From Branchiostoma floridae (Eukaryota; Chordata; Leptocardii; Amphioxiformes; Branchiostomatidae), in contig NC_049995.1 in NCBI RefSeq assembly GCF_000003815.2, positions 9,637,370 through 9,701,369 of the forward strand: a stretch of 64,000 nt of DNA. The letters are read 5' to 3'. Positions 1-12,400 of this stretch are shown piece after piece; the stretch's first letter is position 1, and every line of letters starts with the position of its first letter. A program made the position numbers and the translations under genes. Below the pieces are notes generated by a model, which made no database searches, had not been told where the DNA came from, and was given only the letters and a program-made list of their open reading frames with translations.

Positions 1-7
1 ATCCCCG

Positions 8-108
8 GAGCCTGAGTACCATCCGTATTCTACCGGGGCTCCTTACACTCGCTACCCTAAAGGAAGTGAGTGTAAGGAGCCGGTAGAAATAGGATGGTAC
101 CCAGGCTA
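8..108. mobile_element. Small fold-back MITE with AGCCTGGGTACCATCC-type ends
   Basis: Two arms of about 45 bp form an inverted repeat around a short loop (CCTGAGTACCATCCGTATT against, on the other strand, CCTGGGTACCATCCTATTT). The ends match the larger element at 27827-28215. Flanks ATCCCCG and AGCCCCG may be a decayed target duplication. The rest of 1-477 holds no exon I can support. Confidence 0.65.
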
Positions 109-477
109 GGAGCCCCGCCCCCTATTCAATCATGATGGTTCTATATTGAACACCTCCATCAAAAACAGCCCAAAATGGCTGCAACCACTAAGGCCCTATT
201 GAAGGAGTCCTAAACTCCAGAACAGCGTGTTTGTTCCGAAAGATATTAATTTTTAGAACTAAAAAATGCATAATATTTACGATATTAGTCCCTCGTACAT
301 CCATAAAACATTTAGTATTGTACTAAACTATCCAAGACTCTTTGATATTACATTAAGTAATGTCAGTCTAGGGATGAATACAATGAGTTTTTCGCATTTC
401 GCATTTCGAATTCAATGATTTGGGGGCATGCATGTGTATTAGGTAAATGTATTCACAAATGAATTCTTGTCTAACAG

Positions 478-3400
478 AACATGATGGAGGGATGCGGCTA
501 CGTCGGAGTCGGCTTCGATGGTCGCGGAGACTACAGCAGTACATCCAGGAGGAAAACTGTCGTACAGAGGAACTGTGAAAACGCGGCAACGTGAGTTTTA
601 TAGAAATTTCTTTAATTGAATAAACTTATCTTCACATAACATTTTTTTGCTATCATTTAGAACAAACCACTGGCGGGTTTTCTATTTGAAAAGTACAGAA
701 TTTATTCAAGACAACATCAGTAGCGAGTAGTATACCATCAGAGATGACACATATGTACATAGTTTTATTTTTTATGCATTTGGGCAAATTTTAATGACTA
801 CCACAGACGTAAAATTAAATCTATGTTATTATGAATAGATGCAAAGAACTTGATAATGTTTTTTTTTACATTAAATAACAAAACCCAGTGATTATTGAAC
901 TAGTTTAACTGTAATATTCAACACGGAAATCGGACTCACCCAAATTTCCGACTGATTCTCGATCAGTCAAGGAATAAACAATCCACTACTGTCGTGACGT
1001 CACGTTATGCAGATAGAACACGTGAGCAGTGGATCATAAGTTGCAGGAACTCTATGGCGCCCATCGTCTCTGTTTAGGGACCTCTACCAACACAGATGAA
1101 CTTTCAAGTTAAAATCCCGTGATATGTCGATGAAGGTTAGACAGCCAGGTAATAAGATACACCAAAAAAAGTAGTTACTCAAGCAACTGGATATGGTTTT
1201 GGAAACGGTCAGACTTTTCGGATAGAATCCACTATCCTTCATCAGTGACACTGAAGTGATCTGGAAGAAACAGGTCTTTTATACTCTAACTATGAATGAA
1301 AACAATTTCAGATGTCCAATAGGAAACGTTGTAAGACAATTCAGACTGAAGACAATTTGGATTCCAAAGAAAACAAAGGTAAGGCAAAGTCAAGCTGAAG
1401 ACAATTTGGATTTCAAAGGATAGCAAGGCTAAGACACAGTTAATGCAACTGAGTCAATTCCATGATGTTTTGTTGACCATAGTTATCAAGGCGAGGACGT
1501 CCCAGACAACATGAACGCCCACGGCATCTATGACACGGAAGTCACCTCTTATGTCTTCGATGGGAGAGAGTCTTATCGCCATTCTCTACAACAGTCGGCT
1601 GGAGTCTCTATCTCAGGATTTGGATTCCAGGTTCTATACTTTTTATTCCAAGAAAAAAATGGATAGTGTTTTGATTGTATACCCTAGATCTGAGGTGTTA
1701 AAAGAAAACGCATTATCAGTTGTATCCAAATGCAAATTATACAATTCAAATCAAACAAATGAATGGATGAAGAAAAATACATAATGAATTAATGAATAAT
1801 TGAATTAATGTGTGATTACATTTTGCTTATGATAGATGGTGATTGATAAAGAAGAAAGTGTATGTATCATTTTTGCGTTGTATACTAATTTGCATCACAT
1901 ATGATACAGCTTTAAATTAATTTGTCTTTTTTATAGGCTGCCGTGGACACAGCATGGGGTGGATCTTCATCGTCAGAGAAACAGAAGTTTATGTCCCTTA
2001 TCAAGTGTAATATCATCAGGTACATTCTTGTGCCATTAGTTTTGATTTGTGTGGTTGTTTGCTTGTGGTTATTAGTATCATTATTGAAAAAAAATAATAA
2101 AACTTGAACATTGAACATCTTTCTATCAATACATCTCTTATTCAGTCTTTCTCTCTATATATATATGTATATGTGTGTGTTTGTGTGTGTGTGTACATCT
2201 TTGTCCATCTGTCTACTTTTGCATCTCTCTCTCTCTCTCTTAACATATATATATATATCAATCTATCTTTATCTATCTATCTATACCAATCAATCTATCT
2301 ATCTGCCTATATCAATCTATCCATCTATATCTATCTATCTATCTATATATTTCTATATCTATCTATCTATATCTATCTAACGGGGGCCGCCCTAAGACGG
2401 TCCCCGTCGTAAGACGGTACGGATTTTTTGCTGATCTTATTATCCATAAGTACACCGTGTTTGTTGCCACTGACTATGCTGATTACAAAGGTAAATAAAC
2501 CAAGTCCATGCACACAGCTTTAATTTGCATTCCAAGTATACTTTAACATATTTACTTCATGTTTTTTTAAAGAGCAGAATTCTAACAGTAATGTTGACAG
2601 TGCTGAATCACTGCGGTCACCGGCCTCTGCGTATTGGCGGCTCGTGTCGCTAACTATACGAACTCATCCAAGCAGTCACACAACTGCCATGATACACATA
2701 AATAAAGCTCCATAAAACACTATGAATATGGGTCTTCAAATGTTTGTTGAGTAGAAATTAAAACAACCAAAAGGAAGCGACATAAACATTGCCACCATTG
2801 TACTCCCAAGGGAGTGTGGCCGTGAAGGTGACAGACTAGAGAACGCTCCAATTATTTATTTGACTGTAACAAATGATTCGTGCTGTCTATGAAAATAAGA
2901 CTTGATAGAGAGATGTAGATGATATTTTCATATAATCAGACAGAGTTTTGTTGATGTTGGCGGTGTCGTTTTTTCGTAATGTTTTTTTTTAGTCGGGGAT
3001 TCACAATCAGTGCATTCAGCCCATTGCCCGTAAAACATCAGCTGGATTGTTCTAGGTACAGCCTTCCTCATGTGAGACAAGAAGTACATACAGTCACGAT
3101 TTTACTGTCAAAAGAAAGCTAAAATATCATACTATTAACTTTTTTCTGTGTACTTAGATTTACCACTTACTTCTGAAGAGAGCAAAATATAAAAAAAAGC
3201 GTACCGAGTTAGGCACACTGTCCAGCGTAGCACAAAATTGGAAGGTTACATACACGAAATTGTCTCTCAGTGTTTGCCGCTTGTAACACGCAGCGCGAAA
3301 GGTTCATGAACCACATGAATGCATTTCTTATTCAAGTATGTTGTTCAAATCTATGAGTAAAAAATTCAGTCATCAAAATTTGACCACTCTCAGGCAACTA

Positions 3401-6400
3401 GCGATGGAGCGCCATGACTTTGAGCGCAAGAAAAAGCGTACCGTGTTGGGGCACCTCCCGTTACATCCCGTTACATCTATCTACATCTATCTACATCTAT
3501 CTACATCTATCTACATCTATCTATATCTATCTATATCTATCTATATCTATCTATATCTATCTATATCTATCTATATCTATCTATATCTATCTATATCTAT
3601 CTATATCCATCTATATCCATCTATATCTATCTATATCTATCTATATCTATCTATATCTATCTATATCTATCTATATCTATCTATATCTATCTATATCTAT
3701 CTATATCTATCTATATCTATCTATCCATCTATATCTATCTATATCTATCTATATCTATCTACATTTATCTATATCTATCCATATCTATCCATATCTATCC
3801 ATATCTATACATATCTATACATCTATATCTATCTATATCTATCTATATCTATCTATATCTATCTATACCTATCTATATCCATCTATATCTATCTATATCA
3901 ATCTATCTACCTATCTATCTATCTATCTAATTTATCCTTTCTATCTCTATCTCTCTCTATATAGAGAGAGATGTATAGATATGGATATATAGATACAGTG
4001 GATTCCAATTATTCGTATTACGCCTTTTTGGATAATTCGGGTAATCGGATAGAATTACGAAATCCCAAAACATTTGCCATTCATTCTATTGTTTAGAACA
4101 TGGCAGAATTGGATAACCCACGGTCTCAAACTTCGGGTTTTTGGATAGAATTACGTCAGGTCACACAAATTAAAAATTGGAAAATATGCCCTAAAACTTA
4201 CAAAATGAGTCCAAAGGTAACTAGTAAATGTATGTTTAAAGGCGTAAAGCCATGTAAAGGACCGTAAGAAAGTTACATTCCACAGAAAATCTAGCCGATA
4301 GCGCTGTGCTAGCGTGCGAACATTTGGAGTTAGGCGCCATTTTGTTAGGTTGCCGCAAGGCATGATGGGCGAACGTCATTGGAACGTCAACACGCTTTTG
4401 AGTTCATATTTCCCCTTCAGACAACGTCTAAACTTGGTTTACCCTACAAAAATGTGTTTTTTTCATATCCACTGTCTCATTAATTGAGCTGATTTCAGCT
4501 GCGCTACGTAGATTTACAACAACGCACGTAACGCAACAGGGGTGTGATTTCGCAATGACCTATCTTGCGCATTGAATGGCGGGATATCTCAACCCACGCG
4601 CCGCCATTTTAAATGTTTTGAACGTGAGTTTTTTCCGTCTTCCACCGCGAAAGACGGAGATTCAGACTAATTTGTGGACACAAGTTGTAGACAAGAAGGT
4701 GAAGAGTTTATCACTCTCCAATACCGTTGTTTTAACTTAAAATTATGAAAGTAACGTCATATTCTCCGGCATACGAGCGGAGCCATGTTCGTCTTTGTTT
4801 TGGTATTACGCCAAATTGCCGACGCACGGCTGTGCGAGTCAAGCGTACTTTTCCACATGTGCATTTAGCCACTGATTGTATATTCAAATTAATGACTTTT
4901 TTTATATTATAGGATGTAATCATCGTAACCTTTAACATTTTAGGTATGAGATCTTTCTTGATGAGGTGGCGCCTGATTCCCTGAGCCTGCCTTTCCTGAG
5001 GGATTTCCTGTCCCTTCCTAAGAACTTCATGCAGGGAAAAGCTAAACTCCGTAAGTACTTTGCCTTCATCTTCATCACTTTGAACCACCTTTTTGTATCG
5101 CATTTCACATATAATAAATATACGGTTCACATATAAATAAAACATAAGGCATAGACAAAAACATAAACCACGGATTCAACGGAAATGTAAAAGAAAATAG
5201 AGGGTGAAAATTACTAATATAGGAAATATACAAACTTATTAAGTATATAGCAAAATAATGTAAAACAAGATGAATAGAGTCTACACGAATTTATGTATCT
5301 CAAACAATAGTAAATGTATGTTTCAAACAAGAACGTTATTGAGAATTGTTACAACTGGAAAAAATATAAGTGGAGTTACAATATGTGTAAGGATCTAAGT
5401 TGGATACAAGATGTAATATACGTAAAATAATAAAACAATTGGTAACAGACAATAAGTTCATACGATAAGTAAAAACATACTTATATTAATTAAAGCAAAA
5501 TCAACAATGTCGGAACACACACACAAAAAAAGAAGATGATGGTTTTTAAGTCACCACTCTTTGGATTTTGTTAGTGCTATTCGAGTCCATTTGTGAGTTC
5601 TACATAAAATTATCTGTCAATTGCAGAGGATTTTATCATCCGTTACGGAACTCATTTCATCAAGTCAGCAAAGTTCGGCGGTTCCTTCAAGCTGTTCAAA
5701 ACACAAGAAGCCACCAAGAGTGAAAGTCTTGAGGAATTTTCCGTGCAGGCTCAGGCTTCTTATAACTCTATGTTTTTCAACGCGGGGGGTCATTACAGCA
5801 ACGAGCAATCCAGCGAGAAGTCGTAAGGCACAGTTATTTTTTTTTATTTGCCAATTAGTTTTAGAATATACATATTATCATGTTGAAAATTCGGTGATGA
5901 ATTGGGATGAAAATGGTACTGTACATACAGTGTCTAGCATGATGTATTCTTTGTAGATACATTAAAAAGAATAGCAAATTTTAATACCGAGTTATAATTG
6001 CAAAAAATGTACATAGGGGGGGGGGGGGGGTTGATTGTCTTGGGTTTAATACCAGGTTATTGGAGCAAAAAATATGCATTTTCGGTTAAAAATGCTTAAA
6101 ATATATAAAAAAAACTTGTTCATTGGGTTATTTGCCAACTACATGCTTAATGTCAGGTTAGTTCCGTTGGCTAGGAAAAAAAAGACTTCAATCTTTTTTA
6201 CCAGAGGGCATAGGGAGAAGAAGAAGACAGAAAAATAGCATTAAAATTGTGATATGAGGGAAATATGAACTTTAAGTCTTTGCCATAATGGCATTTTTAT
6301 GATTATGTCTTAAACTAAGGAAATTTCGACTAGCCACTGGAATTAAAAGTAAAAAAAAAACTACTTGCAGCAATGCTGTAGAAGTGATCTTGAATTTCTA

Positions 6401-9400
6401 ACAATTATCAATGTTACAGCTCATCGTCTCAGACTTCCAGCACCCATTTGATGATTGAAGGAGGTGACCAGGAAGTTGCAGCCATCGTTGCAGACTTCTA
6501 CACCACCAGCTTCAAGGAAACCTTCACAGAATGGCTGAAGTCGGTCCCAACGTACCCGAAACCTATCGAGATGTTCATGGGCACCATGTCGGAGCTGCTC
6601 AACTTGAACTTCAAACTTCTGTTCCCCTTCGACATCGGCGATGCTGCAGATGGCTGCTTTAGTCAAAAGTGAGTAGATATATTAACATCTTAACGTTAAA
6701 TTTGTGATGCATAAACAAGAGTGCACTTTTACAAGCGGTACAACAGGGCTCCACGAGTCAAGTGTTAAATGTGTAACCATGACTTAACTCTTAGTTCCTG
6801 ATATCAAGTNNNNNNNNNNNNNNNNNNNNNNNNNNNNNNNNNNNNNNNNNNNNNNNNNNNNNNNNNNNNNNNNNNNNNNNNNNNNNNNNNNNNNNNNNNN
6901 NNNNNNNNNAAGCCGTTTAATAGCACATCCAATTTGCCAGTGCTTTTTGTGCAATTATCCAGATAGTGCAACAAAGCGAAGTTATCCAGTTGGACCGCAC
7001 CACCACGGGATTTTGGGATTCCGTACAATTAACAGAAGTGCGCGATTATCCGTTGCGCAATTAACTGGCTTCTACAGTATTAAACTTTTTATACGGTGTT
7101 CCTTTGTTTTGGAAATCTCATGCAATGAGTATTCATCATTTCTTTTGCATTTTGTACATCGATTAAATATCAGTATTGTTAATCCATAGCTTGTTCACGG
7201 AGGAAGGTACTGGGCGAAAGTACTACAACGTCCCAATTCCTGTGAAAGGCAGTAAAGGAAATAAAACAGCAGCGCATGAGAAACGGTACATCAAGGTCCT
7301 TATGTATAAAGTAAAAAGAAATAAAACATTGAATAAAGACGTTGTAAATCTGTTAGGCATAGACAAGAAATTATGAACATCTTTGAAGAAAAATAAGTAT
7401 AAAATGATGAATGAGATATACATTAATAATAAACAATCAAAGTAACGATAGACATTATATGGTTTATAATTGATATATACCTTGTCTATGACGAAGTATT
7501 ATTTAAATTTGAATTATTCAGAATAAATGTGGGGTTAAATGCAAATGCATGTGAGAAGATACAGTCCTTTGCCCATGATCTAGTCTTGATGAGTGAAAGA
7601 GGCCATACGCATCAGAGACCACCAACCTTCCCTCAACCGAGACGGGGGCCGATACCGACTGCCAAGCACCTTTGACCCTTTGCTGACGTCACAATTCCGT
7701 TCCGGATGTGTGACTTAGGTTTTGGGTCATTTCAACTTGTGAAGGATCAGAGGACTGATCGAAAGCTTGTTGGTAAGTGCTTTATTTTGTGCAGGGATAT
7801 AAAGTCTTAAATTGTAATATAATATTGATGTTTATTATTTTGACTTTTAGGTACTGTGACGATTCGTCTATTGAAGAATTTCAACTCAGTATGGACAAGA
7901 AGCGACTCGCTCTGGAAAGGGCAATTGCTGTTTACATGGAAGAGGTATGGACCATGTCTTTAAAATACTGTACATGCTTTCAGAACGTTTTCATATGGGA
8001 TTAGCCATAGATGTTAAAGAACATATTATTGACTATGCTAGTAATGGCAACGAGCCTGAAAGATTGTTATCTGAGAAAGATTTCTGGGAACATGAATATG
8101 TTTTCAAAATGCCTAGTATACACTTTAATGACAGGTACAGGTTCAGTCAAGGTCCTGACCTGAACCTGGACCTAATTGTCTGTGAAAACATGTCGATGGG
8201 AAATACTCAAAGCAATGGTCCACTTCGCTACAAAGTAATCTGTTAGATGGAGTGTCCGCTTTCTACTGGCGTTTTGAAATTCTATCTTCATGTAAACAAG
8301 ACTTATCTCCCTTGTTAACCTACTAGACCAAATTTGATAATTTGTATAAACGTGGTAAAAATGACTATCAAATATCCTCTACTTCGCTATTTTCATTTTC
8401 TTGGGTCGGTAAGAACCCCCCCCCCCCCCCCCCAAAGGTTAACGACTGCCGGTATAACTGGTCCAACATCCGGTCTACTGATTTTTTAGGTCAGGCTCTT
8501 CCCGACCGGTCAAACAAGAAAATCTGGTTTTGTACTGGTACCAACCGCTACTCAGAAAATAGTAGTTACGATAATCTTGTTCCTCCTCCGTTCTTCTAGT
8601 CTTTTGTTGCCTTTACAGGGCCCAATCCCCATGACAGACTTCCATCTGAAGGGAGGGTACGCCGGATGTCAGACTGACCGCCTAACTATAAAGGGAGGAG
8701 ATGCTGGAGTTTCACATCCATCGTGGCTTGACCTGATCAACGGAGACACATACAAGGTGGGAAAAAGTAGACCTTACAGTAAGGCCATGTTGATCCAATT
8801 ATATGGATGATATCCGCGCGCGCGTCAATTTTCGACCGATTCCAAAGGAAAAAAAAAGTTAAACCATAAAGTATATCGTGCAAAACAGCTGCAAAATGAG
8901 CAAATAAATGCTATAGATTGTACAAAAATATCGGGAAAAGTATTCTGATATTATAAACTGCAAATGTCAATTCCAAGATCAAGGAATAAGACGTGAAAGC
9001 ACTAAAATAAAATAAAAACTATTGTTTGGTATACCATATTCCTTGCATTTAGTCATTTGTTCAACCTTCCTGACCACTTAGATTTTATAATGAAGGCAAC
9101 TTTTATTTTTGGCTAATGTTTTTCTTTATTCACGCGATCGCATCAGTTTTTGAGGTCCAAAAGGACGTCATCCATATAATACAATTTTGCAAAGTATGCA
9201 TCCATATAATCAAATTAACGTGGCCTAATGACATGTAACGATTAAGTTACATACTGGGTAAAATCATTGTTTTACGTCTTTTGTCTACTTGATTGTATAT
9301 TCCATATGGTCATTGGGACATGATCACCATTATATCAAGTAAGACTTTTTCGGCTAAAGAATGATTTCAAACAAACGTGCAATGTGCACAGCATACGCAC

Positions 9401-12400
9401 CAAACACGTAATTTGGTTTGTAACTTCAGATTCGGGACTTTGTGACATTCATGCTTCTTACTCCAACTGAATTGCAGATAGTCTTTGATACTCTAGTGGA
9501 CATCAACCAAAATATAAAGAGGAATACCGAAGTCTACGTGGTTTATTCAGAGAACAGGTAATTGTTTAAGCCTATGCAGATTACAATTACATTTATGTGG
9601 TATTCCTGCTTTCAAAAAACGGGCAATTTTTGGCCCATGTAAGTATTAATAACACTTATCTTTGCGACAAATGATAACTAGAGCTATAGATGTATGGTCT
9701 GCAGACGAACAATTACATTAATTATATCATTTTTGCTATTTGATAGCTAATGATTCAAAAGACAAATAGATCCTTTTTTGGAAAATTCAGACTTATTTCT
9801 ATTTTATTTTTACACTATGTTTTGTATGTATATTTCATTATTTGTATTAAATAGTAACTTCTGTTTCATTAGGTTACTTAACGTTATGATGTGTTAATTC
9901 GTTCAATTTGATTATGTATAATCAAATTATTTCATGCGACCTAGTGTCGGGGCTACAAAATGACATTGTGGCCTTTGCCCTCCCCCCGCATATATTTCGT
10001 TTCTGAATTCAATGTGTTTTCTTATTTATGTAGTATATGCGAAGAAGTAGAGAACAAAGAACAAGCAATTAATTTGTCACTTTTCACAACAGTTGGAACT
10101 GCCACGCACCAGAGGATTTTCTTCACATATACAACAGCTATGACAACGGGAGGAGTGATGATACTGATAACAAAAAGGTAGCTATGTTACCTTTATCTTA
10201 TTATCAGTTACATTTTTTCGCCCTTGTGATTATTTTGATTAGAACATACTTTCATACAATAAGGAGCAAGTATACTTTCTATTTCGCCAGAGTTTGGAAG
10301 TTAAATGAATGTGAACATCATGATCATTACATATAAAAACAGCGAGTAATGTCTGAAGCTAAACCGTACGCGCAAATACGTGCTGTCTACGTGCCAAAAC
10401 ATGGGCAATCTTTTGAGATCCGTAAGTGGTAAGTTATGAATGCTTCCGTACGAACTCGTAGGGATTTCGACGGATTTTGGAGCACACAGACACGCCGTAG
10501 AACTTTACGTGCAGGCAAAACTTTGTATGCCATCGGGCTACGGATTCGCCAAACCCCCCCCCCCCCCCCCCCCTACGAGCCAGTACGGGCGATGCGCCTG
10601 CCCTGTACAGTCTGAACGTTTTCAAAAATACGTGGCGGACCTCCAAACAAAAGTACGGACAAATTGCAGTCGTACGGCGGGTTGTGCCCTTAGCTTTAGC
10701 ATGATACGTATTTTGATTCCCTTCAATATACATTGCCACTGCTCTATCTGCTATTTTTAGAAAGGATAATGGACGAAGTAGAATATTAGACTATTTTTAC
10801 ACAGGTCTCCTGTTTTGGTTTTGTGATGACATACAACGAAAGGACTGGAAAGTTTCTTGTCACAGTGGATGATTTCAAAGCTTCCATTAAGGTACTGGTA
10901 GGTAAATTTAAATTATTTCAATTGCATAACATTAGACTAGTTTCCCTAATACGCCAAAAATAGTGTCACTGACGAAGGATAGTGGATTCTATCCGAAACG
11001 TCTGACCGTTTCAAAACCATATCCAGTTGCTTGAGTAACTATTTTTGGCGTATTTTATTACCTGGATGTCTAACGTACCTACATCGACGTAGTTTCCCTT
11101 ATCTTTTTTATTATCTTCTGATAGCAAGATCTTTTTGCGCAATGTTCCAAAATGTATCAACTTATCATAGCATGTAGCAATGAAGAACCGATCTTTTACC
11201 TGTACCAGGGTATACATATTTTAAGAGTACCATGCAAAATTTGTTTGAACATTGCTACTCTTATCTTGTAATATTGATATATACCGATAAACAGGTGGTT
11301 TTAAACGTGCGTAGAAGAACCTAATTTGCAGTATATATGTTTCACATATAGTGCATGATATATTGCATAATATGTTTGGTGTATGTGGTTGATTTCACCT
11401 TCATGCAATCTGAAAAGAATATAATGAATAATGTATTCCTGTCTACTTTATTCGAACAATATAGGTTTTGGGCAATCTCTCAACCAGCCTCATGAACTCA
11501 AAGGTGGCCAGAGCTGAGTACATCAGTCCGTTAGAGCACTCAGAGAAAAACAGGTATTTCTTGTGCCATACATTTAACCCTATCCGGACGGGGGTGGGGG
11601 CTGAATAAAATTTAAAAGTGCTTGAAAGGCTTGTGCCGGGACAACCAAACTTGGTAACTTTTCCTAGAATATTGTTGGCAACAGTTGACAAGAAATGGAA
11701 TGAGTTAATGATTTTGTATTGCCATGGCAACGGGTTTCTGAAAGACATATTTTACAAAATTCATTAATTTTGGTTTAAACAATGGGATTTTAAGGTCTTC
11801 TTGCTAAACTACGATTGTTTTCATATATCTTTAATGTCTAACGTATCTTGAATAGCAGTTGTGGAAACAAAGGTCAAGTTTTAAAATGGTTCATCTGGCA
11901 ATTTTCGTCGGTACGGCAGTGGGCCGTGAATTTTTGTGCATTTCTAAGGCCCCCTTTCAACTTGACGGCGCTCTCACGGCGCTCTCGCTGCGATGGAAAA
12001 TTGGCCAGAGCGCGGTGAGAGCGCCGCGACGCCAGAAAAAGCTGCTCTAGTGGAATCTCTCCGGCGACCCCAGCGCGCTCTCACGGCGACGAAAAACTCA
12101 AATGTCAGCATCTTTTTATGAGCTAGCAAAGATTCGAAAGATTACTCAACGAATTTCAGAGATAAAGAACGAATCTTTTGACGAATAGTGTATTTTGGTA
12201 TCTTTGAAGTCATCCTTTTACGTCTTACATAACATTTAAAGTATAAAATCAAGGCTGTAAACAAATCCAATTTTGGTTACTGTACCGTCACTCAGACTGA
12301 AATATACACGTTTCTCTTGCTGTTTTTTCTTAAATCTGTCATGTAGCTTGTTCACCATAAATATCTTTATCATGCCACGTTATTGGTGTAAGTCATACAA

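Noticed and set aside
3338-3992. Long open frames of Ile-Tyr-Leu-Ser repeats
   Set aside because: They are translations of the TATC microsatellite, which lacks stops; no codon signal.
4732-5145. 137-codon minus-strand frame
   Set aside because: Antisense to the 4944-5050 MACPF exon, without motif.
10034-10092. 5' extension of the 10093 MACPF exon using the acceptor at 10033
   Set aside because: It would shift the frame and meet a stop in the next exon; the acceptor at 10092 keeps all later exons in phase.
10440-10760. 106-codon frame with a proline run
   Set aside because: The proline run is a poly-C tract; no splice sites or motif.
11859-12050. Signal-peptide-like start (MVHLAIFVGTAV) and its partner at 13083
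   Set aside because: Both lie in duplicated repeat flanks without donor sites and in no frame that continues to an exon.
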